From contig CAZQXC010000137.1 of assembly GCA_964597075.1 (NCBI GenBank), forward strand, positions 1-6,430: a stretch of DNA of 6,430 nucleotides, in the 5' to 3' direction. The DNA is from UBA2336 sp964597075. GTDB taxonomy: Bacteria > Bacteroidota > Bacteroidia > Cytophagales > Cyclobacteriaceae. The notes under the pieces are model-generated. The model was not told where the DNA came from. It searched no databases and worked only from the letters and a program-made list of their open reading frames with translations. A program made the position numbers and the translations under genes. This document shows positions 1 through 5,458 of the stretch, one piece after another. Position 1 is the stretch's first letter. Each line of letters starts with the position of its first letter.

Positions 1-1
1 G

Positions 2-883
2 GGGGATGAAGCCTTTGAGATGTTTGAAAAAACCCATGATGAACTAACCCCAGTGAAACCTTTGAAAGGGGGTGTAATTGCCGATTTCAATTCTGCCAGC
101 ACCATGCTTCGAGAAATGGTGAACCGGGCATTTACCAATCGTTCTTTTCTTTCCGGTTTTGATCATATTATTTCGGGAGTTCCATATTACACCACCGAGG
201 TTGAACGCAGGGCGTTACGGGATGCACTTGAGCAGCTCAATCCACGTAAGCGATCGTTATTATTTGAACCATTGGCAGCGGCCATTGGTATGGACTTGAA
301 TATTCAGGAACCTGATGGTAAACTGGTGATTGATATTGGTGGGGGCATTACTGAAATTGTAATTATATCACTTTCTGGGGTGGCTGCCTTTCAATCGTTG
401 AAGGTCGCGGGAGACACTTTTGATACCAGTATTCAGGACCATTTCCGTAGAAAGTATAACATGGCCATAGGCCTAAAAACTGCTGAGCAGGTTAAGATAA
501 AAATTGGTGCAGCGTGTGAATCGATTGATCCGGCACCGAAAATGCTTGGTGTGAAAGGCAAAGATATGGTTACCGGTATTCCGGTTATCCATAAGATTGA
601 TCACCGCGAGGTTGCCTACATTCTTGAAAAATCAATTTCTGCTATTGAGCGAAGTATTGTGCAAACGCTGGAAACCTGTCCGCCTGAATTAGCCGCAGAT
701 ATTTACCAGAACGGTATGTACTTAACCGGAGGAGGATCATTGTTGAGAGGAATAAAGGAACGCTTTGAAAGGAACATTAAGCTTCCGGTTCACCTTGATG
801 CCCATCCCTTGTCATCCGTAAGCCGGGGCATTGCCAGGGTGTTGGCTAATACTAAAAAGTATAGTGGGGTGTTAATTGATTAA
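2..883 (+). CDS. mreB: MreB-type rod-shape-determining actin homologue, 5' end missing
   Basis: This is a bacterial actin of the MreB family. Such proteins polymerise on ATP at the inner face of the membrane and guide lateral cell-wall synthesis. The reading frame is open from base 2 (GDEAFEMFEK before the first visible Met at 20) and matches MreB there, so base 20 is not the true start. About 293 residues are visible, against roughly 340-350 for the family, so some 50 N-terminal residues with the first phosphate loop lie outside. Visible landmarks are PLKGGVIADF (nt 59-88), FEPLAAAIG, the second phosphate motif DIGGGI (332-349), TAEQVKIKIGAA, PPELAADIY and the adenosine motif LTGGGS (722-739). 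The second phosphate motif is usually DIGGGT, so here Ile replaces the first Thr. No mreC follows; the next gene is an acyltransferase 2 bases on. The family call is firm. Whether this is the main MreB or a paralogue is open. Confidence 0.9.
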   Translation, partial: GDEAFEMFEKTHDELTPVKPLKGGVIADFNSASTMLREMVNRAFTNRSFLSGFDHIISGVPYYTTEVERRALRDALEQLNPRKRSLLFEPLAAAIGMDLNIQEPDGKLVIDIGGGITEIVIISLSGVAAFQSLKVAGDTFDTSIQDHFRRKYNMAIGLKTAEQVKIKIGAACESIDPAPKMLGVKGKDMVTGIPVIHKIDHREVAYILEKSISAIERSIVQTLETCPPELAADIYQNGMYLTGGGSLLRGIKERFERNIKLPVHLDAHPLSSVSRGIARVLANTKKYSGVLID

Positions 884-885
884 GC

Positions 886-1473
886 GTGTTTCGGTTTTTT
901 GCTTCAGCAACCCTCAGACTAATGGGGTGGAATACCACCCCGCTGGGGTCATTTCCCATACAGCCTAAAAAATATGTACTCATTGTGGCCCCGCATACCA
1001 GCGGATGGGATTTTATTATCGGAGTACTGTATCGCAGTGTTCTGAGGCTAACCAAATCCAAATACCTTGGAAAAGCCGAGCTTTTTAAACCACCCTTTGG
1101 CTTCATTTTCCGGTGGCTTGGGGGCACACCGGTTGATAGGAGTACCAGCCAAAATATGGTTGAACAGGTAGCCCGGTTTTTTGAGCAGCAGGATGAATTA
1201 GCTATTGCCCTATCCCCGGAAGGAACCCGCCATCGGGTGCATCGCCTCCGTTCAGGATTTTATAACATTGCCAAAAAAGCAAATGTCCCTATTGTAATGG
1301 TTGGATTTGATTTTAAAAACAAGCAAGTCATTTTTGCAGACCCCTTTTATCCTTCAGATGACCAGCAGAAGGATTTTGATTACATTTTGAACTTCCTTGG
1401 TCCTATTGAGGGTAAGCATCCTGAGAAAGGCTTAAAGCACCTTATCCCGGCACAGGAAATTCATCGTCTCTAA
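886..1473 (+). CDS. PlsC-like lysophospholipid acyltransferase family protein
   Basis: This is a 195-residue protein of the glycerolipid acyltransferase (PlsC/AGPAT) superfamily, which moves an acyl chain to a lysophospholipid or similar acceptor at the membrane. Motif I, HTSGWD (H37, D42), fits the catalytic HX4D. Motif II is GGTPVDR (79-85), motif III SPEGTR (110-115) and motif IV VPIV (134-137). It is shorter than typical PlsC (about 240) and matches the compact Bacteroidota forms. The start is taken as GTG at 886, because an in-frame TGA at 877-879 leaves no room for an earlier usual start; Met13 (ATG 922) would cut into the conserved N-terminal LRLMGW segment. The gene begins 2 bases after the mreB stop, so translation is probably coupled and the two are probably one transcript. 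Its acceptor cannot be told from sequence: lysophosphatidate, or an aminolipid such as ornithine lipid, are possibilities. Confidence 0.88.
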   Translation: MFRFFASATLRLMGWNTTPLGSFPIQPKKYVLIVAPHTSGWDFIIGVLYRSVLRLTKSKYLGKAELFKPPFGFIFRWLGGTPVDRSTSQNMVEQVARFFEQQDELAIALSPEGTRHRVHRLRSGFYNIAKKANVPIVMVGFDFKNKQVIFADPFYPSDDQQKDFDYILNFLGPIEGKHPEKGLKHLIPAQEIHRL

Positions 1474-1476
1474 AAC

Positions 1477-1505
1477 AAAAACCCCGACTAACGTCAGGGT
1501 TTTTT
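1477..1505. terminator. Bidirectional rho-independent terminator between convergent genes
   Basis: AAAAACCC (1477-1484) pairs with GGGTTTTT (1497-1504). The inner GAC/GTC (1486-1488 with 1493-1495) also pairs, around a single C/A mismatch and a TAAC loop. A T-run follows on the + strand (1500-1505), and on the - strand the run of T after the stem is equally good. It sits 3 bases after the acyltransferase stop and 18 bases beyond the stop of the leftward lysine-rich gene, so it can serve both transcripts. Confidence 0.85.
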
Positions 1506-1523
1506 GTACTCGGTAAAAGTAAC

Positions 1524-1814
1524 TTAGTTTCCTGAACCTGTTGGATTATCAAACAGGGAAGGAGCTGGTGCCGGTACAACTGGAGGAGCTACCGGAGCAG
1601 GCGCTGCAGCTTTCTTCGGAGCAGCTTTCTTCTTTTTCGGAGCAGCCTTTTTTGCAGCTTTCTTCGGAGCAGCCTTCTTCACCACTTTTTTAGCGGCCTT
1701 CTTTTTAGCAGGCTTGCTTACTTTTTTACCTTTTGCCTTTGAGGCAGATTTCTTAGCGGCCTTCTTTTTAGCAGGTTTCGCTTTAGATTTTTTAGCAACT
1801 TTTTTCTTAGCCAT
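1524..1814 (-). CDS. Histone H1-like Lys/Ala/Pro-rich basic protein
   Basis: This is a 96-residue, extremely basic, low-complexity protein. I count 34 lysines, no glutamate and a single acidic residue (Asp89). Residues 1-70 are built from short AKK, PAKKKAAKK and AAPKK units. Residues 71-85 are an Ala/Pro/Val linker, and the end (SLFDNPTGSGN) is non-basic. The composition resembles the C-terminal tail of eukaryotic histone H1 and bacterial H1-like proteins (Hc1/AlgP type), which bind DNA or RNA electrostatically, so nucleoid or RNA binding is inferred from composition only. There is no folded domain, signal peptide or membrane segment. It lies 97 bases downstream of the DEAD-box helicase on the same strand with no clear terminator between, so it may share that transcript, although a weak promoter of its own is possible. 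The coding sequence carries internal DNA repeats. The ATG at 1812-1814 is the only sensible start. Confidence 0.82.
   Translation of the reverse strand: MAKKKVAKKSKAKPAKKKAAKKSASKAKGKKVSKPAKKKAAKKVVKKAAPKKAAKKAAPKKKKAAPKKAAAPAPVAPPVVPAPAPSLFDNPTGSGN
1605..1775. repeat. Internal direct repeats in the histone-like gene
   Basis: Two sets of exact repeats lie inside the basic gene. A 21-base unit occurs at 1605-1625 and 1653-1673 (offset 48, or 16 codons). A 23-base unit occurs at 1690-1712 and 1753-1775 (offset 63, or 21 codons). Both offsets are multiples of three, so the repeats keep the frame and encode the KPAKKKAAK and AAPKKAA units. This pattern fits growth and shrinkage of the tail by slippage or recombination, so length probably varies between strains. 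Confidence 0.85.
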
Positions 1815-1838
1815 AGCAACGTTTATTTATTAAGGTTG

Positions 1839-1867
1839 AAAAGTTAAGTATTCTTTGCCAATCAAAA
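1839..1867 (-). promoter_or_regulatory. Possible weak promoter of the histone-like gene
   Basis: On the - strand TAACTTTT (1839-1846) matches the Bacteroidota -7 element TAnnTTTG at all but the last base. TTTTG (1863-1867) lies 16 bases upstream, one short of the usual 17-23 spacing to the -33 TTG. The implied leader is under 20 nt. In AT-rich DNA such a match could be chance. Confidence 0.28.
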
Positions 1868-1911
1868 CTTCATACCACAATAAAATATTTTCAGCCACAG
1901 TGAATGGATGA

Positions 1912-3609
1912 TTATCTCCTTCGCCCGGCACCTCTTCGGTTGTAGCCCCCGGGTTTCTTACTGTCATTACTTCGGCTGGTTTCGTGGCTTGAACGGCCGG
2001 AGCTTTCCCTACGGCCCTCGGTTAATTCAACTCTAACCTGCCTGCCTTCATATTCAACGCCTTTAAAACCGGGCATAATTGCATCGCTCTTTTCCTTTTC
2101 CACTTCAAAGAAGGAGTAGGCTCCTTTAATATCAATTTTGCCCACAAATTTTTTACCCACCCCACAGCAATCATCCAACATCTCCAGCAGATCAGCCTTT
2201 TCAAGGTTATCCATTTTACCCAAGTTGATGAAGAATCGGTCACCTGTGCTGTAGCGTTCTGCGCTACGATCACTGGACTGCCCGGAAACATTCAGGTCGG
2301 GAGCATTTCGATAGTAATCGAGAAAACGGTTGAACTCGATAGACGCAAAACGCTTAATCAGGTCATTCTTTGTTATATCCTTAAGTTCCTCATATACAGA
2401 GGGTAAAAAGGCTTCAATTTCAGCTTCATTTACCTTCACATCATGCACTTTTTTCATCAGGGCAAGCAATTGCTTCTGACAAACTTCAGGACCTGTAGGT
2501 ACTTGGGTGCGGATGAAAGTTGTCTTCACAGTCTTCTCAATCTGCCTGATTTTGCCCACTTCTTTGGGGCTTACCAAGGCAATGGATACACCCTTCTTAC
2601 CGGCACGCGCTGTACGACCGCTGCGGTGGGTATAGTATTCCATTTCATCTGGTATGTTCATATGGATCACGTGTGTAATGCTTTCTACATCAATTCCACG
2701 TGCGGCTACATCGGTAGCTACTAGTATCTGTACAGCTCGGTTGCGAAAACGCATCATTACCTTGTCACGCTGCGCCTGGTTCAGGTCGCCATGAAGGGAG
2801 TCGGCATTATAGCCATCCTTCATAAGCATTTCGGCTACCCGTTGGGTGTCTATTCGCGTACGGCAGAAGATCAGCCCGAATATTTCGGGGGTGTAATCCA
2901 GTAATCGCTTTAAGGCGCTGTACTTGTCGCGGTCGTGTACCACCACATATTGGTGATCAATATTTACGTTGCCTGTATTTTTATCGCCTACGGTAATCTC
3001 AACCGGGTCGCTCATGTAGTTTTTAGCAATAGCCCGCACTTCGCGAGGCATGGTGGCTGAGAACAACCAAGTTATTTTTGTTTCAGGTGTTTTAGAAAGT
3101 ATCTCATCAATTTCTTCCTTGAAGCCCATGTTGAGCATTTCATCAGCCTCATCCAGTACCACATACTGAATGGTGCTCAGGTTAACGGCTTTGCGGCCTA
3201 ACAAATCGATAAGTCTGCCCGGGGTAGCCACAACGATCTGTGCCCCTCGTTTTACTTTACGAATTTGCTCGCTGATGCTTGCTCCTCCATAAACGGCTAC
3301 GATGTTCAGCTTTTTGAAGCTTTCTGTGTAGTTCTCCAGATCGCTAACAATCTGAAGTCCTAATTCGCGGGTTGGGGCCAACACAAGGGCTTGTGTAGCC
3401 GAGCTGTTTTCGTCCACAAGCTCTAAAAGAGGCAGACCGAAGGCTGCGGTTTTACCGGTTCCGGTCTGGGCGAGTCCAATAAAATCACGATCGCCCGTTA
3501 GTAATAATGGAATAGCTTTTTCCTGGATGGGGGTGGGGGTTTCAAACCCAATAAGTTGTACCGCATCGGCCAGTCCTTTAGACAAGCCTAGCGCCTGAAA
3601 ATTTTTCAT
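1912..3609 (-). CDS. deaD: DEAD-box ATP-dependent RNA helicase, DeaD/CsdA type
   Basis: This is a 565-residue cytoplasmic RNA helicase that uses ATP to open short RNA duplexes. Relatives act in ribosome assembly, mRNA decay and cold adaptation. All helicase motifs are intact: Q motif GFETPTPIQ (21-29), motif I AQTGTGKT (47-54), Ia PTREL (79-83), TPGR (129-132), II DEAD (153-156), III SAT (184-186), IV LIFCRTR (246-252), V ATDVAARGIDV (298-308) and VI HRSGRTAR (328-335). A DbpA/CsdA-type RNA-binding domain follows at about 451-530 (FFINLGK...KIDIKGAYSFFEVE...GRQVRVEL). A basic Arg/Ser/Gly tail ends in RRGAGRRR. This layout separates it from the shorter RhlE/SrmB types and fits DeaD/CsdA; DbpA itself is shorter. 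It begins at ATG 3607-3609, downstream of a roughly 110-nt leader with a strong -7 element, and is followed by the histone-like gene. The helicase call is certain; the symbol is by domain architecture. Confidence 0.95.
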   Translation of the reverse strand: MKNFQALGLSKGLADAVQLIGFETPTPIQEKAIPLLLTGDRDFIGLAQTGTGKTAAFGLPLLELVDENSSATQALVLAPTRELGLQIVSDLENYTESFKKLNIVAVYGGASISEQIRKVKRGAQIVVATPGRLIDLLGRKAVNLSTIQYVVLDEADEMLNMGFKEEIDEILSKTPETKITWLFSATMPREVRAIAKNYMSDPVEITVGDKNTGNVNIDHQYVVVHDRDKYSALKRLLDYTPEIFGLIFCRTRIDTQRVAEMLMKDGYNADSLHGDLNQAQRDKVMMRFRNRAVQILVATDVAARGIDVESITHVIHMNIPDEMEYYTHRSGRTARAGKKGVSIALVSPKEVGKIRQIEKTVKTTFIRTQVPTGPEVCQKQLLALMKKVHDVKVNEAEIEAFLPSVYEELKDITKNDLIKRFASIEFNRFLDYYRNAPDLNVSGQSSDRSAERYSTGDRFFINLGKMDNLEKADLLEMLDDCCGVGKKFVGKIDIKGAYSFFEVEKEKSDAIMPGFKGVEYEGRQVRVELTEGRRESSGRSSHETSRSNDSKKPGGYNRRGAGRRR

Positions 3610-3639
3610 GTAATGTCTCTATGTTAAAAGTTTGCAAAA

Positions 3640-3700
3640 CAACGTCATTGCGAAGAGATCCCATGTGTGCCCGATGCCAATCGGATGGGGGATGACGTTG
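3640..3700. repeat. REP-like imperfect palindrome in the helicase leader
   Basis: CAACGTCAT (3640-3648) and ATGACGTTG (3692-3700) are perfect inverted repeats. Inside them ATCCCAT (3658-3664) pairs with ATGGGGGAT (3685-3693, partly sharing the outer arm, with a bulge), and CCGAT (3671-3675) pairs with ATCGG (3680-3684) around the loop GCCA. The whole folds into one long, interrupted hairpin. The edge CGTCATTGCGAAGAG closely resembles the GTCATTGCGAGGAG-type dispersed palindromes that I recall as common in many bacterial genomes, including Bacteroidota. It is therefore probably one copy of a REP/MITE-like family rather than a gene-specific element. Confidence 0.65.
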
Positions 3701-3724
3701 CAAATCCCGTAGTTAAGATTGACA

Positions 3725-3732
3725 CAAAGGTA
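3725..3732 (-). promoter_or_regulatory. Promoter -7 element of the helicase gene
   Basis: On the - strand this reads TACCTTTG, a perfect match to the Bacteroidota -7 element TAnnTTTG recognised by the primary sigma factor. I see no TTG at the expected -33 spacing. The start of transcription would fall near 3718, giving the deaD mRNA a leader of roughly 110 nt that contains the REP-like hairpin. Confidence 0.6.
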
Positions 3733-3781
3733 CAGTTAATAATCGGGAATGCAGTTGTATGGATTAAATTAGGGGAGGAAT

Positions 3782-3814
3782 ATGGCGGTTGAGCTTATGG
3801 GCAGAATCAAATAG
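3782..3814 (+). CDS. Possible 10-codon upstream ORF (MAVELMGRIK)
   Basis: ATG at 3782 opens ten codons, ending at TAG 3812-3814. A purine-rich AGGGGAGG (3771-3778) ends 3 bases before the ATG. This is one of the few Shine-Dalgarno-like sequences in the window, although the spacing is shorter than ideal and Bacteroidota rarely rely on such sites. It is in the same phase as the 109-residue gene 48 bases on, with several stops between. It may be a leader peptide or chance; there is no functional motif. Confidence 0.2.
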   Translation: MAVELMGRIK

Positions 3815-3839
3815 GTCAACACAGGATTTTAACACTAGA

Positions 3840-3847
3840 TAATTTCG
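3840..3847 (+). promoter_or_regulatory. Possible -7 element for the 109-residue gene
   Basis: TAATTTCG matches TAnnTTTG at seven of eight defined and free positions (C for T at position 7). It lies 15 bases before the ATG at 3863, which would leave a leader of about 10 nt. No TTG is found at -33 spacing. If it is used, the 10-codon upstream ORF would lie outside the transcript. Confidence 0.25.
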
Positions 3848-3862
3848 CATTGTTGATAGGGT

Positions 3863-4192
3863 ATGAACAGCGTTTCTTTATACAATTTCATTGGGCCAGA
3901 TATCAAGATCAGTATTGATGCCTATTTCGATAGCGATAAACTGATTATTGACGGGTATGATATAGGCAAGCGGGTAGAAGAATTTTGGGGCGATTTGGAC
4001 TATGAGTATGTGCTTACCATCCCTCCGGAAGGTGTTAAATTTTTATTTGAATACTTTAACATGGTGAATAAAAAAAAGGAAGATTTGTTAGCTGCATTGG
4101 CGGAAAAATTTAACACTAACACGTGTTATTCTGATATCCGAAAATTGATGAGTGATAATGGTATTATATGCGAAGGCTTTAGTTGGCACTAA
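3863..4192 (+). CDS. Small hypothetical protein, unrecognised
   Basis: This is a 109-residue acidic, soluble-looking protein that I cannot assign to a family. There is no signal peptide, membrane helix or metal-binding motif. The first half looks beta-rich (ISIDAYFDSDKLIIDGYDIG, about 16-35) and carries the aromatic, acidic stretch EEFWGDLDYEYV (39-50). The second half looks helical (about 54-104). The start is fixed by in-frame TGA and TAG at 3854-3859 just before the ATG. A hand count of 3901-4140 gives about 36% G+C, lower than the helicase beside it, so recent acquisition or weak codon selection is possible. It is divergent from deaD and separated by about 140 bases from the pirin gene, and probably forms its own transcript. 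The compact acidic alpha/beta look recalls immunity-type or regulatory small proteins, but this is only an impression. The coding call rests on ORF length and protein-like composition. Confidence 0.72.
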   Translation: MNSVSLYNFIGPDIKISIDAYFDSDKLIIDGYDIGKRVEEFWGDLDYEYVLTIPPEGVKFLFEYFNMVNKKKEDLLAALAEKFNTNTCYSDIRKLMSDNGIICEGFSWH

Positions 4193-4208
4193 TGCCAAAA
4201 CCTTTTTG
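4183..4208 (+). terminator. Weak terminator-like hairpin around the stop codon
   Basis: TTGGCA (4183-4188) and TGCCAA (4193-4198) form a perfect 6-bp stem. Its CTAA loop holds the TAA stop (4190-4192) of the 109-residue gene. A five-base T-run follows at 4203-4207, but four bases (AACC) separate it from the stem, so termination would be inefficient. Confidence 0.35.
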
Positions 4209-4242
4209 ATCTGTATCAGGTTATGAGGCTGCAGAGATTTTT

Positions 4243-4295
4243 GTGATTTTGTTTTTTAGTGGCAAAAAATAATACTGAACTTAAGCCAAAATCAC
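4243..4295. repeat. Inverted repeat upstream of the pirin gene
   Basis: GTGATTTTG (4243-4251) and CAAAATCAC (4287-4295) are perfect 9-base inverted repeats separated by 35 bases. With a two-base bulge the pairing extends into flanking TTTG/CAAA. The element sits in the 140-base gap before the pirin start at 4333. It could be the hairpin of the leader, an operator pair or a remnant of a dispersed repeat. I found no perfect -7 promoter element in this gap. Confidence 0.45.
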
Positions 4296-4332
4296 GCAAA
4301 GACACTAACTGTTCATAAAAAGCACTTTTAGC

Positions 4333-5340
4333 ATGATAAAAAGTATTAAACCCCTTGGCTTTCCCTGGCAAACACAAGATCCATTTTTATTCTGTGTCCA
4401 TCATCATGATTTGTATCCAAAGGGTAACGCAGTAATGGGGCCTGCTGCATCTCTTGCCGGACGGTCATTAGGACAGGATTTTACCCCGAACAAGGAAGGC
4501 TGGCGGATGTACCATGGGCAGCAGGTTCCTGGGTTTCCGGCTCACCCGCATTGCGGTTTTGAAACAGTGACAATAACGACCAAGGGATTGATTGATCATT
4601 CCGATTCCCTGGGCGCTGCAGGTCGTTTTGGTTTTGGCGATGTACAGTGGATGACAGCCGGAAAAGGAGTACAACATTGCGAGATGTTTCCTTTGGTGAA
4701 CGAGGACAAGGACAATCCTCTTGAGCTTTTTCAGATTTGGCTTAATCTGCCAAAAGCGAAAAAGAAAACCGATCCATATTTTGCTATGCTGTGGAATGAT
4801 GCAATTCCTGAGGTTGCAGTACCGGATTACGACAATAAAAAAACAAAAGTGAAGGTGATTGCGGGGAGCCTGAATGGAATAAATGCACCCGATCCGGCTC
4901 CGAATTCATGGGCTGCTGATCCTGAAAACGAAGTAGCCATTTGGACAATACGGATGGAACCCGGTGCTACCTGGGTATTGCCACAAGTTTCAGCTGCAGC
5001 AAACAGAACCCTGTATTTTTATGATGGAACGTCTATGCAGCTAGCCGGAAAGCAATTTGAAACACACCTGGCCATTGAGCTTTATGCTGATAAAGCCGTT
5101 GAATTAAAAAATGGTCCGTCTGAAAGTTACCTGTTGCTGCTTCAGGGCAGACCAATAAATGAACCTGTGGTACAACATGGCCCTTTTGTAGGGAATACCC
5201 AAGCCGACATTCAGCAAGCGTTTTCGGAATATCAGCAATCTCAATTTGGTGGTTGGCCCTGGCCAAGCTATGAGCATGTTCATCCACGCGAGAATGGCAG
5301 GTTTGCCCTCTATCCAGATGGGAAAAGGGAGGTAAAGTAG
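4333..5340 (+). CDS. Pirin family bicupin protein
   Basis: This is a 335-residue cytoplasmic pirin homologue, a two-cupin metal-binding fold. Human pirin is an iron-binding transcription cofactor, and E. coli YhhW has quercetinase activity; the bacterial role is usually unknown. The N-terminal cupin carries HPHCGFETVT (71-80), the DSLG...FGFGDVQWMTAGKGVQH core (91-115) and HCE (115-117). The expected metal ligands His71, His73, His115 and Glu117 are all present. The C-terminal cupin (about 170-285) is divergent, as is normal. The protein is longer than classical pirins (about 230-290), with extra C-terminal residues ending in the WPWPSYEHVHPRENGRFA region. Start ATG 4333 precedes the conserved GFPWQTQDPFLFCVHHHD opening. 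It appears to be a single-gene unit, with 118 bases to the next gene. The family is secure; substrate and partner cannot be inferred. Confidence 0.93.
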   Translation: MIKSIKPLGFPWQTQDPFLFCVHHHDLYPKGNAVMGPAASLAGRSLGQDFTPNKEGWRMYHGQQVPGFPAHPHCGFETVTITTKGLIDHSDSLGAAGRFGFGDVQWMTAGKGVQHCEMFPLVNEDKDNPLELFQIWLNLPKAKKKTDPYFAMLWNDAIPEVAVPDYDNKKTKVKVIAGSLNGINAPDPAPNSWAADPENEVAIWTIRMEPGATWVLPQVSAAANRTLYFYDGTSMQLAGKQFETHLAIELYADKAVELKNGPSESYLLLLQGRPINEPVVQHGPFVGNTQADIQQAFSEYQQSQFGGWPWPSYEHVHPRENGRFALYPDGKREVK

Positions 5341-5352
5341 CTAAATTAGCTA
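5338..5352. repeat. Short palindrome at the pirin stop codon
   Basis: TAGCTAA, one A, then TTAGCTA make a perfect 7-base inverted repeat whose first three bases are the pirin stop codon TAG. A one-base centre is too tight for an RNA hairpin of full length, so if functional it would be a protein-binding site. Chance is the simpler reading. Confidence 0.4.
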
Positions 5353-5458
5353 ACCTGCCCTTCCATAAGAGGCTGTCAATAATCATGGGTTCGCCTAACA
5401 AACATCATGTCTGTTTAGAGGAGATTGTGGTAACATCGTTTAACAAAAACCACAAGCC

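Noticed and set aside
852..1127. 91-codon open frame on the - strand across the mreB/acyltransferase junction
   Set aside because: It lies opposite a protein with all PlsC motifs, and its translation has no recognisable domain; it is a shadow.
1863..1870. AAGTTTTG on the - strand as a -7 element for the histone-like gene
   Set aside because: It is a one-base mismatch to TAnnTTTG with no TTG at suitable spacing; the candidate at 1839-1846 is slightly better placed, and both are weak.
2022..2724. Two open frames (2022-2291 on - and 2443-2724 on +) inside the helicase gene
   Set aside because: The helicase frame is intact with every motif across this stretch, and the alternative translations are Cys/Trp-rich and unlike real proteins.
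4468..4677. 69-codon - strand frame inside the pirin gene
   Set aside because: It is antisense to the pirin metal-binding core, with no family resemblance.
5033..5401. 122-codon - strand frame overlapping the pirin 3' end
   Set aside because: It is mostly antisense to the pirin C-terminal cupin, and the short unique part shows no coding character.
5400..5416. AAACA/TGTTT hairpin before the TonB-like gene
   Set aside because: The stem is only 5 bp, with a 7-base loop and no T-run or conserved context; this is expected by chance.
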